NCBI GenBank assembly: GCA_024697065.1
Contig: JAILGE010000016.1
Span: forward strand, 1-64,000
Direction of reading: 5' to 3'
Origin: Lachnospiraceae bacterium
Lineage (GTDB): Bacteria; Bacillota; Clostridia; Lachnospirales; Lachnospiraceae
Length of the DNA stretch: 64,000 bases
This document shows, piece after piece, positions 8,750 to 18,730 of the stretch (its first letter is position 1; each line of letters begins with the position of its first letter). Under the pieces are notes generated by a model, which was not told where the DNA came from, searched no databases, and saw only the letters and a list, made by a program, of their open reading frames with translations. The translations under genes and the position numbers were made by a program.

Positions 8750-9514
8750 TCATGCTTCTGTGATGGCGGCCTTTTTCTCGGCAAGTTTTTCGGGACTCCA
8801 TACAGCGACCTTCATGCCCTTGCCCTTATTTACACAGTTAAGGCGAAGGTGGAAGAGCTGCTGGATGAACTGGAGGCTTACCTTTAAGGAAATCTTTGAT
8901 TCACCTGATTCTCTGTCATGGAAGCTGTAAGGTGTTTCAAGTATCTTCTTAACATTGCACTGTGCGATGACTTCTACCATTATCTTCCAGCCGATGGGAT
9001 TGAGATCCGCGCCCTCGAGAAGCTCACGTCTTACCATGAAGAGTCCGCTGGTAGGATCGGAGATCTTGCGGAGGCAGGGAAGTATGATCTTGGCGATATA
9101 TTTTGCAGAGCTTGAGATTATCTTTCTGATAAGATCAAGGCCGCCGTCGGAACCGCCGGGTATAAGACGGCTGGGGATAGCCATATCAGCGTGTGCAAGC
9201 ATTGCTGCATACATATCCAGCAATACTTCGGGCGGATGCTGAAGATCTGCATCCATGCAGGCAACATAGTCGCCTTTTGCAAGTCTGAAGCCCTTAACAA
9301 CTGCTGTGGCAAGGCCCTTCTCATTCTCGCGGTGGTGAAGTACCACATGGGGATTTACTTTTGCTTCTTCACTTATCACTTCCGGAGTCTCATCATTGCT
9401 GTCGTCAACGAAGATGACTTCGTAGTCGATCTTGCCGAGAGTGGCATCGATGCGCTCTAACAGGGGATGTATGTTACCCTTTTCATTAAATGTAGGAACT
9501 ACTATTGAGATCAT
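8750..9514 (-). CDS. GT2 glycosyltransferase, polyprenol-phosphate mannosyltransferase (DPM1) type
   Basis: The start at 9514 is chosen because AAGGAG lies just upstream and MISIVVPTFNEKGNIHPLLE is the usual GT2 start; the longer frame adds 63 unlikely residues. The 254-residue protein has the GT-A nucleotide-binding region EVIFVDDSNDETPEV, the metal-binding DADLQHPPE motif and the later SDPTSGLFMVRR and IGWKIMVEV segments typical of dolichol/polyprenol-phosphate mannose synthases. There are no C-terminal membrane helices, as in the short soluble subfamily. It probably transfers a sugar from a nucleotide donor to a lipid phosphate carrier, a donor for extracytoplasmic glycosylation. It is divergent from the DUF6077 gene and convergent with gmd. 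Confidence 0.82.
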   Translation of the reverse strand: MISIVVPTFNEKGNIHPLLERIDATLGKIDYEVIFVDDSNDETPEVISEEAKVNPHVVLHHRENEKGLATAVVKGFRLAKGDYVACMDADLQHPPEVLLDMYAAMLAHADMAIPSRLIPGGSDGGLDLIRKIISSSAKYIAKIILPCLRKISDPTSGLFMVRRELLEGADLNPIGWKIMVEVIAQCNVKKILETPYSFHDRESGESKISLKVSLQFIQQLFHLRLNCVNKGKGMKVAVWSPEKLAEKKAAITEA

Positions 9515-9579
9515 TGGATACTCCTTTTCAATTGGTATCGATAAACACCCTAATTCTATCACAAACAGGCTCTTTATGC

Positions 9580-9585
9580 TATAAT
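9580..9585 (+). promoter_or_regulatory. -10 box upstream of the DUF6077 pair
   Basis: A perfect TATAAT lies 48 bp before the TTG start at 9633 in the divergent intergenic region. The -35 position (CTATCA or TATCAC) is poor, so only the -10 is well supported. Confidence 0.4.
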
Positions 9586-9632
9586 TATCGGGTGTGAAAC
9601 AAGCTTTGTAAGGATCCGGAGGATGTTTTAGG

Positions 9633-10757
9633 TTGGATCTTTTTAATACGATCATCAATCTTTTTATCTGGTTTGCCGTATTTCCCTTTTTGTCCGGTCT
9701 CATTCTTTCTTCTTTTATTAACAGGGTGGGAAGGACTGTTACCGGGGTTTATCTGTGCGGCTTTTTTACCATGTTTGCCGTGACGGAGATCTGCGCTGTA
9801 CCGAGTATTCTTTTCGGTAAGACGCTGTCTTTCCTTATAGCTCTCATCATGTCGGTCATGTCGGCTTTATCGGTTATAGGTCTGATCATTCTGGCGGTTG
9901 GATTTGCTGCCGATACACTTCCGGTTTTTTTCAGATTCAGATTGTATAAAAATGTGAAAGTGGCTGACGGTATACTTTGGGTGGTATTTTTTATTCTCCT
10001 GGCTATCCAGCTTGGGATGTCCATAATGGTCATGACGACAGATCCGAATGATGCTTTCTATGTGGGACATGCGCTGGCGTCGGTAAAGCATGACACCATG
10101 TATGTCACAGATCCTTACACAGGTGTTGCTACTGCCGTGGATTTCAGGCATGCATTGTCTCCTTTCCCCATCTTTACCGCCATGATCTCAAGGGTTACAG
10201 GCGTACATGCCGCCACCGTGGCTCATACGATCCTTCCTCTTTTCTTGATGGTGACTGCATACATGATCTACAGAGAGATAGCGGACAGGATATTTGATGA
10301 TGATCCTGTCAAGACTCCCGTCTTTCTGATCCTCATGGTTTTGATCAATTCTTTTGGAAATTATTCCGTTTATACGAGAGAGACTTTCCTGATAACACGG
10401 ACCTGGCAGGGGAATGCAGTCCTTGCAGGTCTCATAATACCCTATGTATTTCTGATAATGTTTGCGCTGGCGGATCTGACTGAACCGTCGAAGGCGGGCA
10501 TGAATGAGGAGGAGGATACCGGAGAAAAGAAGATGTCTCCCATACCCGGACATTTTTTGATGCTTTTTGTGACCAATCTCACAGGGGCGTTGGTGAGCTG
10601 CCCCGGAATGTATCTCCTGGCAGTTATGGAGGGCGTGGCCATCACCTGCATAGCGATAAGGAACAGAAGACCCCTTATCTTTCCTGCATGGATCCTGACA
10701 GCGGCTCCCTGCTTTTTCTACCTGACGATCTACGCATTACAGGGGAGGGGCTTATGA
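9633..10757 (+). CDS. DUF6077-like membrane protein, N-terminal part (split gene)
   Basis: A TTG start preceded by GGAGG fits; the nearby ATG is followed at once by a stop. The 374-residue product has about ten hydrophobic segments with an extracellular-type stretch containing DPNDAFYVGHALA, YTGVATAVDFRHALSPFPIF and RTWQGNAVLAG. These correspond to the D-D-A-F-Y-V, LSPFP and R-x-WQG-K/N-A motifs I associate with DUF6077 membrane proteins, which sit in surface polysaccharide loci and resemble integral-membrane glycosyltransferases. The frame ends at 10757 while the neighbouring gene continues the same architecture, so this looks like the first half of one protein. Confidence 0.55.
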   Translation: MDLFNTIINLFIWFAVFPFLSGLILSSFINRVGRTVTGVYLCGFFTMFAVTEICAVPSILFGKTLSFLIALIMSVMSALSVIGLIILAVGFAADTLPVFFRFRLYKNVKVADGILWVVFFILLAIQLGMSIMVMTTDPNDAFYVGHALASVKHDTMYVTDPYTGVATAVDFRHALSPFPIFTAMISRVTGVHAATVAHTILPLFLMVTAYMIYREIADRIFDDDPVKTPVFLILMVLINSFGNYSVYTRETFLITRTWQGNAVLAGLIIPYVFLIMFALADLTEPSKAGMNEEEDTGEKKMSPIPGHFLMLFVTNLTGALVSCPGMYLLAVMEGVAITCIAIRNRRPLIFPAWILTAAPCFFYLTIYALQGRGL

Positions 10758-11521
10758 TCGAAGATTTCAGAGAGATTTTCAGGATTTATGCCCAATATAC
10801 CGGAAGCGGTATCGTAATGATACTTTTCTTTGCGGGGCTGATCTATACAGCGGTTTCCATCAAGAAGAGAAGCATCCAGACTGTTCTGGTGATAACCAGC
10901 ACAGTGTTATTGGCAGTTATTTTCTTCCCGCCGGGATATGAGCTCTATGACCGCTTCGGCGGCGCCGACTCATACTGGAGGCTCTGGTGGATGATGCCCA
11001 TCGGCCTGGGACTCGGATATGTGGGATGCGATCTGATCAAGGATCACAGGATCGCAGGATTTGCGGTTTTGATGGTGGTGCTGCTGCTGGGAGGTGAGTT
11101 TGTATATACCGGAGAGATAGAGGGACTCAGGAGTGAAGCGGAGAATGCAGGACAGCTCCCGGAGGATACCATCGCTACGGTGAAGCTTTTAAGATCTGTA
11201 TCGGATGAGAAAGAGATCCATGCAGCATTTCCGGGGGAGCTGCTGCCTTATGTAAGACAGTACGATGCGGACATCATCATGCCTTACGGATATGAAACCG
11301 TGAGAAAGGATTATCCGGTAAAGAACGAATTCTTTGATGTTATGTCATATGAAATGACGGATTTTGAAAGGCTGGCAGAGCTTTGCAGCGAAACCGGAAC
11401 CAGATATCTGTTTATACCTGAAGGATATCCGGCAAAGCATCCTTTCGGGCACTACGGTTTCAGGAAAGTGTCTGTAAGTTCCGGATATACCCTGTACGAA
11501 TACAGGCTGCTTTCGGAGTAA
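10754..11521 (+). CDS. DUF6077-like membrane protein, C-terminal part (split gene)
   Basis: The ATG at 10754 overlaps the previous stop (ATGA) and has GGGGAGGGG just upstream, so it could be translated by coupling. The 255-residue product has four hydrophobic segments (~residues 18-35, 42-60, 75-92, 98-112) and a ~140-residue soluble tail with TIATVKLLRSVSDEKEIHAA and GTRYLFIPEGYP, as at the C-terminus of long polytopic surface-polysaccharide proteins. Together with the preceding gene it makes about 630 residues, the length expected of an intact homologue. Whether the split is a natural two-subunit arrangement or a frameshift in the G-rich run at 10741-10750 is open. Confidence 0.5.
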   Translation: MIEDFREIFRIYAQYTGSGIVMILFFAGLIYTAVSIKKRSIQTVLVITSTVLLAVIFFPPGYELYDRFGGADSYWRLWWMMPIGLGLGYVGCDLIKDHRIAGFAVLMVVLLLGGEFVYTGEIEGLRSEAENAGQLPEDTIATVKLLRSVSDEKEIHAAFPGELLPYVRQYDADIIMPYGYETVRKDYPVKNEFFDVMSYEMTDFERLAELCSETGTRYLFIPEGYPAKHPFGHYGFRKVSVSSGYTLYEYRLLSE

Positions 11522-11541
11522 AGAGGGCAGATCCCGGCGGG

Positions 11542-11571
11542 ATGACCTGAGACAGGGAAGTATGTTATAAT
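11542..11571 (+). promoter_or_regulatory. Promoter of the GH25/rml operon
   Basis: TATAAT (11566-11571) has an ATGACC -35 (11542-11547, four of six) at 18 bp. It lies 78 bp before the muramidase start, and no terminator is visible from there to 29548, suggesting one long transcript for the polysaccharide genes. Confidence 0.5.
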
Positions 11572-11649
11572 ACAAAAGTTTGGGATGCTTATGGTTTACA
11601 TAAACATCGTAATGTAAGTAAATGCAATAAAACAGCAATACGGGATTTA

Positions 11650-14600
11650 ATGAAGAAAAAGAACGAAATAGAATTTCTTGATATAGATGAAGAGGGGCTC
11701 ACGGGAAGACTGGGGGATACTGATGTCCTCACGGCTGTGAGAGGTGCCGATCCGCTTGAGGATTACCCGGAAGAAGATTACCCGGAAGAAGACTACCCTG
11801 AGGATGGCGGCGAGGCATTGGATACAACGGGCTTTGAATCAGCAGGCTTTGATCCGGGCGCTGATGATAATAAGATCCGCATCAGGCTTTCTTCTGCCGG
11901 GGATAAGCATGAGGATGAAGCTGATGAGGCTGCATCTGCTGCGATTGCGGCACCTTTGGAGGAAGGCTTCACTGAAGAGACAGGTGTCGGCGAAGGTTTC
12001 ACGGAGGAGCAGGGTATCGGCGAAGGCTTCACAGAGGAGATAGGTCCTGGGGAGAGCTTCACGATAGGTCTCGAGGAAAGCTTTACCGAAGGTATTAATA
12101 TCTCTGAAGGCTTTACGGAAGAAATGGAAGCGCCCGTCGTGGCGCCCGTCGTGGCTGAGGCTGAGGGCAAGCAGGTTCTTTTCGTAGGCAGACCAAGAGA
12201 AGCGGAAGCCGCGGACGCAAGTGCCGGCGGCAATGCTGATGAACTGAGACAGGATGCCGGCAGAGCTGCTAAAAAAACGTCTGATAAGCCCGCTCAGGAT
12301 AAAAAGCCCCGGGATAATGCAGATCCGGATAAAAAGGGTTTAAATAAGAAGAACTCTGAAAAGAAGAACTCTGAAAAGAAGAGCTTAAATAAAAAGACTT
12401 CCGATAATAAGGCTCAGGACAAAAAGAGCGCTGAAAAGAAAAAATCTGAAAATAAAAACTCGGAAAAGAAAAGTCATGAAAATATAAACTCTGAGAATAA
12501 AAACTCGGAAAAGAAAAGTTCTGAAAAGAAAAGTCCTGAAAAGAAGAATTCAGACAAGAAGAACTTAGATAAGAAGAACTTAGATAAGAAGAACTTAGAT
12601 AAAAAGAGCTCTGATAAAAAGAATTCAAACAAGAAGAACCCGGATAAAAAAGCATCTGATAAGTCTGCTCAGGATAAGAAGATAACCGGGAATAAAGATT
12701 TAGATAAGATAATATCCTCTTTGGATGCAATATTTAAAGAGAATAAAAAGTTAATTATAACAGTGGCGGCAGTTTTGGCAGCAGCGGTAGTCATCCTGGT
12801 CATCTTCATCAATGCGATGCCGAAAAAAAAAGGTGCTTCCGAGGAACTCGTTGCTGTTGGAGAGAGGCTTCAGACTCTGGGCGTGGCCGGAGAGTCGGGG
12901 CTCCTTGCAGTTGCCGATACCAGTCTGGCGGCAAGGATAGCTGAGGAAGAGGCACTGGCGGAAGAGCTTGCAAGACAGGCGGAAGAGGAGAGGATAGCTG
13001 CCAGTACTACTACCGTAAGGCTGACATTTACATCTCTTCAGAAGGATCTTAAGGTTAAGTTCCTGGATGTTTCTGCAGGCGGTCTTATAGGAGATTCCGC
13101 ATTTTCGGTAGTGCTGACATCCAAGAACGGTAAGGATATAGAACTTAAGGATGATGACGGAGACGGTATCATCTACAAGGACGGACTTGATGCGGGAGAA
13201 TACAGTGTTTATGCCGAAGCTCCCGAAGGGTATGAATTTCAGGATTATGCCGATACGGTAACCATTAAGGACAAGATCGTCTATAAGCAGATCGATGTCT
13301 CTGAGGAGATCAAGAAGGAAACCGAAGTCAACGTGGCACAGGAAGATACCGGTGCCAATAATGCGGCTGCGGTAGTTGAGGAGACACCTACTGTAAAGGA
13401 TACCGTAGAATGGGTGGAATCCACCAGAACGCTGAAAGACGGAAAATCCGAATATGAAGAGATCGACAAGAAAGAAATAGCCGATCCTTCATCGGCCAAG
13501 GCAGATGAAGTTTCCGTAGAAAACGGACTCTACGCGGCAGGGCGGAGAACAGAGCTTTCCGAAAAGATACTTTATGAACCGGAAGGTGAGAATAAGGAAG
13601 GCGATAAAGAAGGAAATAAGGGGGAAGGTTCGGCAACCGAGGAGACAAAACCTACGGAAGAGACCAAGCCTACCGGGGAGACAAAGCCCACGGAAGAGAC
13701 TAAGCCCACGGAAGAGACTAAGCCTACGGAAGAGCCGAAGCCCACACCGACTCCGACAGAGGAGCCGAAACCCACACCTACACCTACGCCGGCACCCACA
13801 CCTACACCGGCACCCACGCCGACACCGGTACCAACGCCTACACCGACGCCTACACCTACACCGACACCGACACCCACACCGGCACCTACGCCGACACCGA
13901 GCCCGGTACCCACACCTTCACCGTCGGTTCAGGCTACGGCAAGTGCTTCGGCAACAGCCTCTGCTTCCGTGGAGGCATCCGCTTCCGCAAGTGCGACGCC
14001 TACTCCTAAGGCTGTGACGGATGAGACTACTCTCTTAAAGAGCACCAACGGAAGACAGATATATGTAAAGGACAACGACAAATTCCGTAAAGCGGTCTAT
14101 GCCGATTATTATAAATTCGATACATTTTATGTAGAGGCGGAATCGGTATATAATTACACGGGATGGCAGACCATCGACGGCAATGTTTATTTCTATGATA
14201 AGAACGGAAATAAAGTGACCGGAGATCAGGTCATACAGGGAATCCAGTACAGCTTCACCGCGGAAGGTATTCTCGCTGCCGACAAGAATGGTATTCTCGG
14301 TATAGATGTTTCAAAGTGGAACGGGACCATCGACTGGAATGCGGTTAAGAATTCGGGTATCAGTTTTGTCATCATTCGCTGCGGATACAGGGGATCTTCG
14401 ACCGGAGTACTGGTTTCGGACTCCAAGTTCCAGAGCAATGTGGCAGGAGCGAGAGCTGCCGGACTTAAAGTCGGAGCATATTTCTTTACTCAGGCCGTAA
14501 ATGAAGTGGAAGCGGTAGAGGAAGCTTCCATGACACTTTCCATTATCAAGGGAATGGGAGTCGGATATCCGGTATTTATAGATACCGAAAAAACATCCGG

Positions 14601-14892
14601 CGGCAACGGAAGAGCGGACGGACTCAGCGCAGAAGCAAGAACAGCAGTATGCAAAGCTTTCTGCGAGACCATAAGGAGCGGAGGTTATACCGCAGGTATT
14701 TATGCATCCAAGGACTGGTATAATAACAATCTGTCATATTCATCGCTTTCCGGATATAAGATCTGGCTTGCACAGTATGCATCGGCGCCTTCTTTCTCGG
14801 GCAAGCATGATATGTGGCAATATACCGCCAAGGGGACGGTTCCCGGTATCAGCGGTAAGGTTGATATGAATCTGAGTTATTTAGGTTACTGA
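11650..14892 (+). CDS. Membrane-anchored GH25 muramidase with long low-complexity regions
   Basis: The 1080-residue type II membrane protein has an acidic cytoplasmic N-terminus with EDYPE triplets and repeated GFTEE units (~35-170). A Lys/Asn/Ser/Asp-rich repeat (~220-350) is followed by one transmembrane helix ([20 protein letters not shown], ~367-388) and a coiled acidic/alanine stretch. Next come a beta-sandwich-like region ([20 protein letters not shown]), a Thr-Pro spacer (~660-760), one cell-wall-binding-like repeat ([20 protein letters not shown]) and a C-terminal GH25 domain (~880-1080). That domain has DVSKWNG and FIDTE, holding the catalytic Asp and Glu of N-acetylmuramidases. It should cleave peptidoglycan glycan outside the membrane. 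It directly precedes rmlB, so it probably serves attachment or export of the rhamnose-containing polymer. Confidence 0.85.
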   Translation: MKKKNEIEFLDIDEEGLTGRLGDTDVLTAVRGADPLEDYPEEDYPEEDYPEDGGEALDTTGFESAGFDPGADDNKIRIRLSSAGDKHEDEADEAASAAIAAPLEEGFTEETGVGEGFTEEQGIGEGFTEEIGPGESFTIGLEESFTEGINISEGFTEEMEAPVVAPVVAEAEGKQVLFVGRPREAEAADASAGGNADELRQDAGRAAKKTSDKPAQDKKPRDNADPDKKGLNKKNSEKKNSEKKSLNKKTSDNKAQDKKSAEKKKSENKNSEKKSHENINSENKNSEKKSSEKKSPEKKNSDKKNLDKKNLDKKNLDKKSSDKKNSNKKNPDKKASDKSAQDKKITGNKDLDKIISSLDAIFKENKKLIITVAAVLAAAVVILVIFINAMPKKKGASEELVAVGERLQTLGVAGESGLLAVADTSLAARIAEEEALAEELARQAEEERIAASTTTVRLTFTSLQKDLKVKFLDVSAGGLIGDSAFSVVLTSKNGKDIELKDDDGDGIIYKDGLDAGEYSVYAEAPEGYEFQDYADTVTIKDKIVYKQIDVSEEIKKETEVNVAQEDTGANNAAAVVEETPTVKDTVEWVESTRTLKDGKSEYEEIDKKEIADPSSAKADEVSVENGLYAAGRRTELSEKILYEPEGENKEGDKEGNKGEGSATEETKPTEETKPTGETKPTEETKPTEETKPTEEPKPTPTPTEEPKPTPTPTPAPTPTPAPTPTPVPTPTPTPTPTPTPTPTPAPTPTPSPVPTPSPSVQATASASATASASVEASASASATPTPKAVTDETTLLKSTNGRQIYVKDNDKFRKAVYADYYKFDTFYVEAESVYNYTGWQTIDGNVYFYDKNGNKVTGDQVIQGIQYSFTAEGILAADKNGILGIDVSKWNGTIDWNAVKNSGISFVIIRCGYRGSSTGVLVSDSKFQSNVAGARAAGLKVGAYFFTQAVNEVEAVEEASMTLSIIKGMGVGYPVFIDTEKTSGGNGRADGLSAEARTAVCKAFCETIRSGGYTAGIYASKDWYNNNLSYSSLSGYKIWLAQYASAPSFSGKHDMWQYTAKGTVPGISGKVDMNLSYLGY

Positions 14893-14917
14893 AGATAAAA
14901 ACGGAGGAGATTACAAA

Positions 14918-16015
14918 ATGAGAACTTATCTTGTTACAGGTGGTGCGGGCTTCATAGGCTCTAATTACATTCATTACATGTTTAAGAAATACGGTGACGA
15001 TATCCGTATCATAAATGTGGATTCACTTACTTATGCGGGAAATCTGGAAAATCTCAGAGATATTGAGAACCGTGAGAATTACTCATTTATCAGAGCCGAC
15101 ATTACCGACAAGGAAGCCATCAGCAGGATCTTTGAGGAAAATGAGATCGACAGAGTGGTTCACTTTGCAGCAGAAAGCCACGTGGACAGAAGTATCAGAA
15201 ATCCCGAAGTATTCATCAAGACAAATGTATACGGCACAGGTGTAATGCTTAACTGTGCAAAGGCTGCATGGGAAGTTAAGGAAGGCCCCGATCCTCTCGG
15301 CAATTACAAGCCCGATAAGAAGTTCCTTCATGTATCTACCGATGAAGTATACGGTTCACTTCCCGAGGGCGACGGATATTTCTATGAGACGACTCCTTAT
15401 TCGCCTCATTCACCTTATTCCGCAAGTAAAGCAGGATCCGATATGTTAGTAAAGGCATATATGGATACATATCATTTCCCCGCAAACATAACCAACTGCT
15501 CCAACAATTACGGACCTTACCAGTTCCCTGAAAAGCTTATCCCGCTTATCATCAACAATGCACTTCAGGGCAAGAAGCTTCCCGTATACGGTGACGGCAA
15601 GAACGTAAGAGACTGGTTATATGTAGAGGATCATGCAAAGGCAATTGATATGGTCCAGGAGAAGGGAAGACTCGGAGAGACCTACAATGTAGGCGGACAT
15701 AATGAAAAGCAGAATATCGAGATCATAAAGATCATCCTTGAGACTTTAAGGGAAATGCTTCCTGACAGCGATCCCAGAAAGGCTAATATCACAGAGGATC
15801 TCATCACTTATGTTGAAGACCGCAAGGGACACGACAGAAGATATGCCATCGCACCCGACAAGATCAAGAGTGAGATCGGATGGGAGCCGGAGACAATGTT
15901 CAAAGACGGTATAAAGCTTACCATCAAGTGGTATTTTGAGCATGAAGACTGGATGAAGAACGTGACCAGCGGAGATTATCAGAATTACTACGAATCAATG
16001 TATAAGAACAGATAA
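14918..16015 (+). CDS. rmlB: dTDP-glucose 4,6-dehydratase
   Basis: This 365-residue extended SDR enzyme catalyses the second step of dTDP-L-rhamnose synthesis. The N-terminal NAD loop is [29 protein letters not shown] and [12 protein letters not shown] are RmlB signatures; the catalytic triad region is [10 protein letters not shown] with YSASKAG (Tyr-x3-Lys). [20 protein letters not shown] and the [20 protein letters not shown] segment complete the family profile. A GGAGG-type site precedes the ATG. It lies between a muramidase gene and rmlA, all on one strand with short gaps. Confidence 0.95.
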   Translation: MRTYLVTGGAGFIGSNYIHYMFKKYGDDIRIINVDSLTYAGNLENLRDIENRENYSFIRADITDKEAISRIFEENEIDRVVHFAAESHVDRSIRNPEVFIKTNVYGTGVMLNCAKAAWEVKEGPDPLGNYKPDKKFLHVSTDEVYGSLPEGDGYFYETTPYSPHSPYSASKAGSDMLVKAYMDTYHFPANITNCSNNYGPYQFPEKLIPLIINNALQGKKLPVYGDGKNVRDWLYVEDHAKAIDMVQEKGRLGETYNVGGHNEKQNIEIIKIILETLREMLPDSDPRKANITEDLITYVEDRKGHDRRYAIAPDKIKSEIGWEPETMFKDGIKLTIKWYFEHEDWMKNVTSGDYQNYYESMYKNR

Positions 16016-16025
16016 GGAGTTTGCG

Positions 16026-16895
16026 ATGAAGGGAATAATTTTAGCCGGAGGTTCCGGTACAAGACTCTATCCTCTTACCAAAGCCGTATCAAAGCAGATC
16101 ATGCCTGTCTATGACAAGCCCATGATCTACTATCCGCTCTCCATACTTATGCTGGCGGGTATCAGTGAGGTGCTCATCATTTCAACTCCCAGAGACCTGC
16201 CTGTTTTCAAGGAGCTCCTCTCCGACGGCTCGCAGCTGGGAATGAAATTCTCCTATGCGGTGCAGGAACAGCCCCGCGGACTCGCAGATGCATTTATCAT
16301 CGGAGCGGACTTTATCGGAAATGATTCGGTATGCCTTATTCTCGGAGACAATATCTTCTACGGTCAGAGCTTCTCAAAGCTCCTCAGGGAAGTGGCTTCA
16401 AGAGATAAGGGAGCTACCATATTCGGATATTACGTAAGAGATCCCAGAGAGTACGGTGTTGTGGAATTCGATGAAAACGGCATGGCACTTTCGATAGAGG
16501 AGAAACCGGAGAATCCCAAGAGCAATTATGCTGTTCCCGGATTGTATTTCTATGACAATGATGTGGTTGAGATCGCAAAGAATGTAAAGCCCTCCGCCAG
16601 AGGAGAGATCGAGATCACCAGTATCAACAATGAATATTTAAGAAGAGGAACACTTCGTGTTGAAACTCTCGGAAGAGGCTTCGCATGGCTCGATACGGGA
16701 AATCATGATGCGCTTCTTGATGCTGCTGACTTTGTTGCGGCTTTCCAGAAGAGACAGGGGCTTTACATTTCCTGCATTGAAGAGATCGCTTATAAGAGAG
16801 GCTTTATTTCCAAGGAACAGTTGCTTGAACTGGCCAAGCCTCTTATGAAGACCGATTACGGCAAATATCTGACAGAGGTAGCTAATGGACTCTAA
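16026..16895 (+). CDS. rmlA: Glucose-1-phosphate thymidylyltransferase
   Basis: The 289-residue nucleotidyltransferase makes dTDP-glucose from dTTP and glucose 1-phosphate. The N-terminal [19 protein letters not shown] loop, [20 protein letters not shown], the LGDNIFYGQ metal/nucleotide site, [11 protein letters not shown] and [20 protein letters not shown] are all typical, as is the sugar-binding [18 protein letters not shown]. Length is normal for the family. AAGGAG overlaps the end of rmlB. The 3' end overlaps the second muramidase gene by 11 bp, so the two are translationally linked. Confidence 0.95.
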   Translation: MKGIILAGGSGTRLYPLTKAVSKQIMPVYDKPMIYYPLSILMLAGISEVLIISTPRDLPVFKELLSDGSQLGMKFSYAVQEQPRGLADAFIIGADFIGNDSVCLILGDNIFYGQSFSKLLREVASRDKGATIFGYYVRDPREYGVVEFDENGMALSIEEKPENPKSNYAVPGLYFYDNDVVEIAKNVKPSARGEIEITSINNEYLRRGTLRVETLGRGFAWLDTGNHDALLDAADFVAAFQKRQGLYISCIEEIAYKRGFISKEQLLELAKPLMKTDYGKYLTEVANGL

Positions 16896-18120
16896 GGTCA
16901 AAGCTCTGGCTGTACTTGCAGCACTCAGCGTGACCACTCTCGCATTGCTGCTTGTATGGTATACAAACGGCAGTCGGAATAATGCTCCCGGCGCAGGTGC
17001 TGCGGCATCTGCAAGTGTACCGGCTAAACCCGAAGAAAACGGATACAGGGATTTCCTGAAGGATGATACATTCTTTGATCCCGAACCGAAGGGCAGTGTC
17101 CTGACAGAGACGACAGAACTTACGCCCAGGCTGTATATGCAGGCTGACAGCGTTATGAAGGATATCAGGGTCTGTATCACCGGAGAAGACGGTGCACCTG
17201 TAAAGGGATATTCGTTTTATATCAATATCGACGGACTGGGAGAGTTCAAGGATCTTGACAGGGACGGTATGATATATGTCCCGGATCTTAAGGCGGGAGA
17301 TTATTTTGTCCAGCTGGAAAATGAACCGGGCTTTGTAGTCCCCGATGAGCCTATGCGTGTGGCAGTCAGGGATCAGCTGGAATATGAAGTCATAGATGAT
17401 ATCTCACTTTACATACACAGCGAAGATGAGATAGATGAAGCGGCGGAAGATACTGAGATCCCCGGGGCAACCGATGATACGGATGAAACGGAAGTCAAAA
17501 CAAAGTGGGAAGGTACCGATGCGGCTTTCGGAATAGATGTATCCAAGTGGCAAAAAGAGATCGACTGGCAGAAGGTTGCCGACTCCGGGGTTGAATTCGC
17601 CATCATAAGATGCGGATACCGCGGATCCTCAAGCGGTTACCTTATTGAGGACAGGATGTTTAGGAAAAATCTGGAAGGTGCCAAAGCAGCCGGTATCAAA
17701 GTGGGAGTATACTTCTTCTCACAGGCGGTATCGGAAGTGGAAGCGGTTGAGGAAGCTTCAATGGTGGTATCTCTTTTAGACGGTGAAAGACTTGATTATC
17801 CCGTCTTCATTGATACGGAATCCGCAGGAGGTAACGGAAGGGCAGACGGCCTGAATGCGGCAGACAGGACGGCAGTTCTTAAAGCCTTCTGCGAGACCAT
17901 AGACAATTCCGGATATCACAGCGGTATCTACGCCAGCCGCTGCTGGTATTATGAAAGATTAAATGACGGTGAGCTTACGGATATAACCCATTGGGTGGCC
18001 GAGTACAGAAAGAATCCTTTGTACAAAGGCGACTTTGCCCTGTGGCAGTACACATCATCAGGCGTGATAGATGGAATAAATACAAGAGTCGATCTGGACC
18101 TTGTGTGGAACGGAAATTGA
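16885..18120 (+). CDS. Membrane-anchored GH25 muramidase, short paralogue
   Basis: The 411-residue protein starts inside rmlA (ATG at 16885). A single N-terminal helix ([20 protein letters not shown], ~residues 7-26) acts as anchor or uncleaved signal. Residues ~75-175 are a beta-rich domain similar to one in the upstream long muramidase ([20 protein letters not shown]). An acidic linker leads to GH25 at ~212-411 with [28 protein letters not shown] and VFIDTE, so both catalytic acids are present. The GH25 domain closely matches that of the long paralogue, implying duplication. Insertion between rmlA and rmlC ties wall cleavage to rhamnose-nucleotide synthesis. Confidence 0.88.
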   Translation: MDSKVKALAVLAALSVTTLALLLVWYTNGSRNNAPGAGAAASASVPAKPEENGYRDFLKDDTFFDPEPKGSVLTETTELTPRLYMQADSVMKDIRVCITGEDGAPVKGYSFYINIDGLGEFKDLDRDGMIYVPDLKAGDYFVQLENEPGFVVPDEPMRVAVRDQLEYEVIDDISLYIHSEDEIDEAAEDTEIPGATDDTDETEVKTKWEGTDAAFGIDVSKWQKEIDWQKVADSGVEFAIIRCGYRGSSSGYLIEDRMFRKNLEGAKAAGIKVGVYFFSQAVSEVEAVEEASMVVSLLDGERLDYPVFIDTESAGGNGRADGLNAADRTAVLKAFCETIDNSGYHSGIYASRCWYYERLNDGELTDITHWVAEYRKNPLYKGDFALWQYTSSGVIDGINTRVDLDLVWNGN

Positions 18121-18143
18121 TAAATAAAAAGGAGAAGCAGATA

Positions 18144-18710
18144 ATGGGAAAGATTACGGTTGAAACCTGTGAGATCGAAGGACTTAAGGTCATCACTCCG
18201 AAGGTATTCGAGGACAAGCGCGGATATTTCATGGAGACGTACAACTACAACGATTTTAAAGAAGCCGGGATCCCTGAAGTATTTGTTCAGGATAATCAGT
18301 CAGCTTCCTCTAAGGGCGTGCTCAGAGGATTGCATTTCCAGAAGAAATTCCCTCAGGATAAGCTTGTAAGAGTAATAAAGGGTGAGGTTTTTGATGTGGC
18401 AGTGGATCTTCGTGAAGGTTCTGCTACTTTCGGACAGTGGTACGGTGTAAGGCTTTCCGAAGAGAATAAGAAGCAGTTTTTCATTCCCAAGAATTTCGCA
18501 CACGGTTTCCTTGTTCTTTCCGATTATGCCGAATTCTGCTATAAGTGCACTGATTTCTATCATCCCGAAGATGAGGGCGGAATTGCTTACAACGATCCCG
18601 AGATCGGCGTAAAGTGGCCCGTGCCCGATGATTTTGAGTTCATTCTTTCTGAGAAGGATACCAATCGTACATCATTTTCCGATTATAAAAAAGAACACGG
18701 AATGATCTGA
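18144..18710 (+). CDS. rmlC: dTDP-4-dehydrorhamnose 3,5-epimerase
   Basis: The ATG at 18144 follows AAGGAG; the longer open frame runs back into the muramidase gene and is not used. The 188-residue cupin enzyme epimerises dTDP-4-keto-6-deoxyglucose at C3 and C5. Family signatures are FEDKRGYFMETYN, the FVQDNQSASSKGVLRGLHFQ region with the catalytic His, KLVRVIKGEVFDVAVDLR, and the FAHGFLVLSDYAEFCYKCTD stretch. The reductase RmlD needed to finish dTDP-rhamnose is not found in this window. Confidence 0.95.
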   Translation: MGKITVETCEIEGLKVITPKVFEDKRGYFMETYNYNDFKEAGIPEVFVQDNQSASSKGVLRGLHFQKKFPQDKLVRVIKGEVFDVAVDLREGSATFGQWYGVRLSEENKKQFFIPKNFAHGFLVLSDYAEFCYKCTDFYHPEDEGGIAYNDPEIGVKWPVPDDFEFILSEKDTNRTSFSDYKKEHGMI

Positions 18711-18730
18711 GTACCGGTTCGGAGATCATA

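Noticed and set aside
11594-11605. GTTTACATAAAC resembling the palindrome at 3934
   Set aside because: Symmetry is broken at the centre and it stands alone in AT-rich leader sequence; chance likeness is more probable than a shared operator.
12269-12730. 153-codon minus-strand ORF rich in Ser/Tyr/Phe
   Set aside because: It is the reverse shadow of the Lys/Asn/Ser repeat in the long muramidase gene.
13572-13913. Minus-strand Gly/Val repeat ORF
   Set aside because: It is the reverse shadow of the Thr-Pro spacer of the muramidase.
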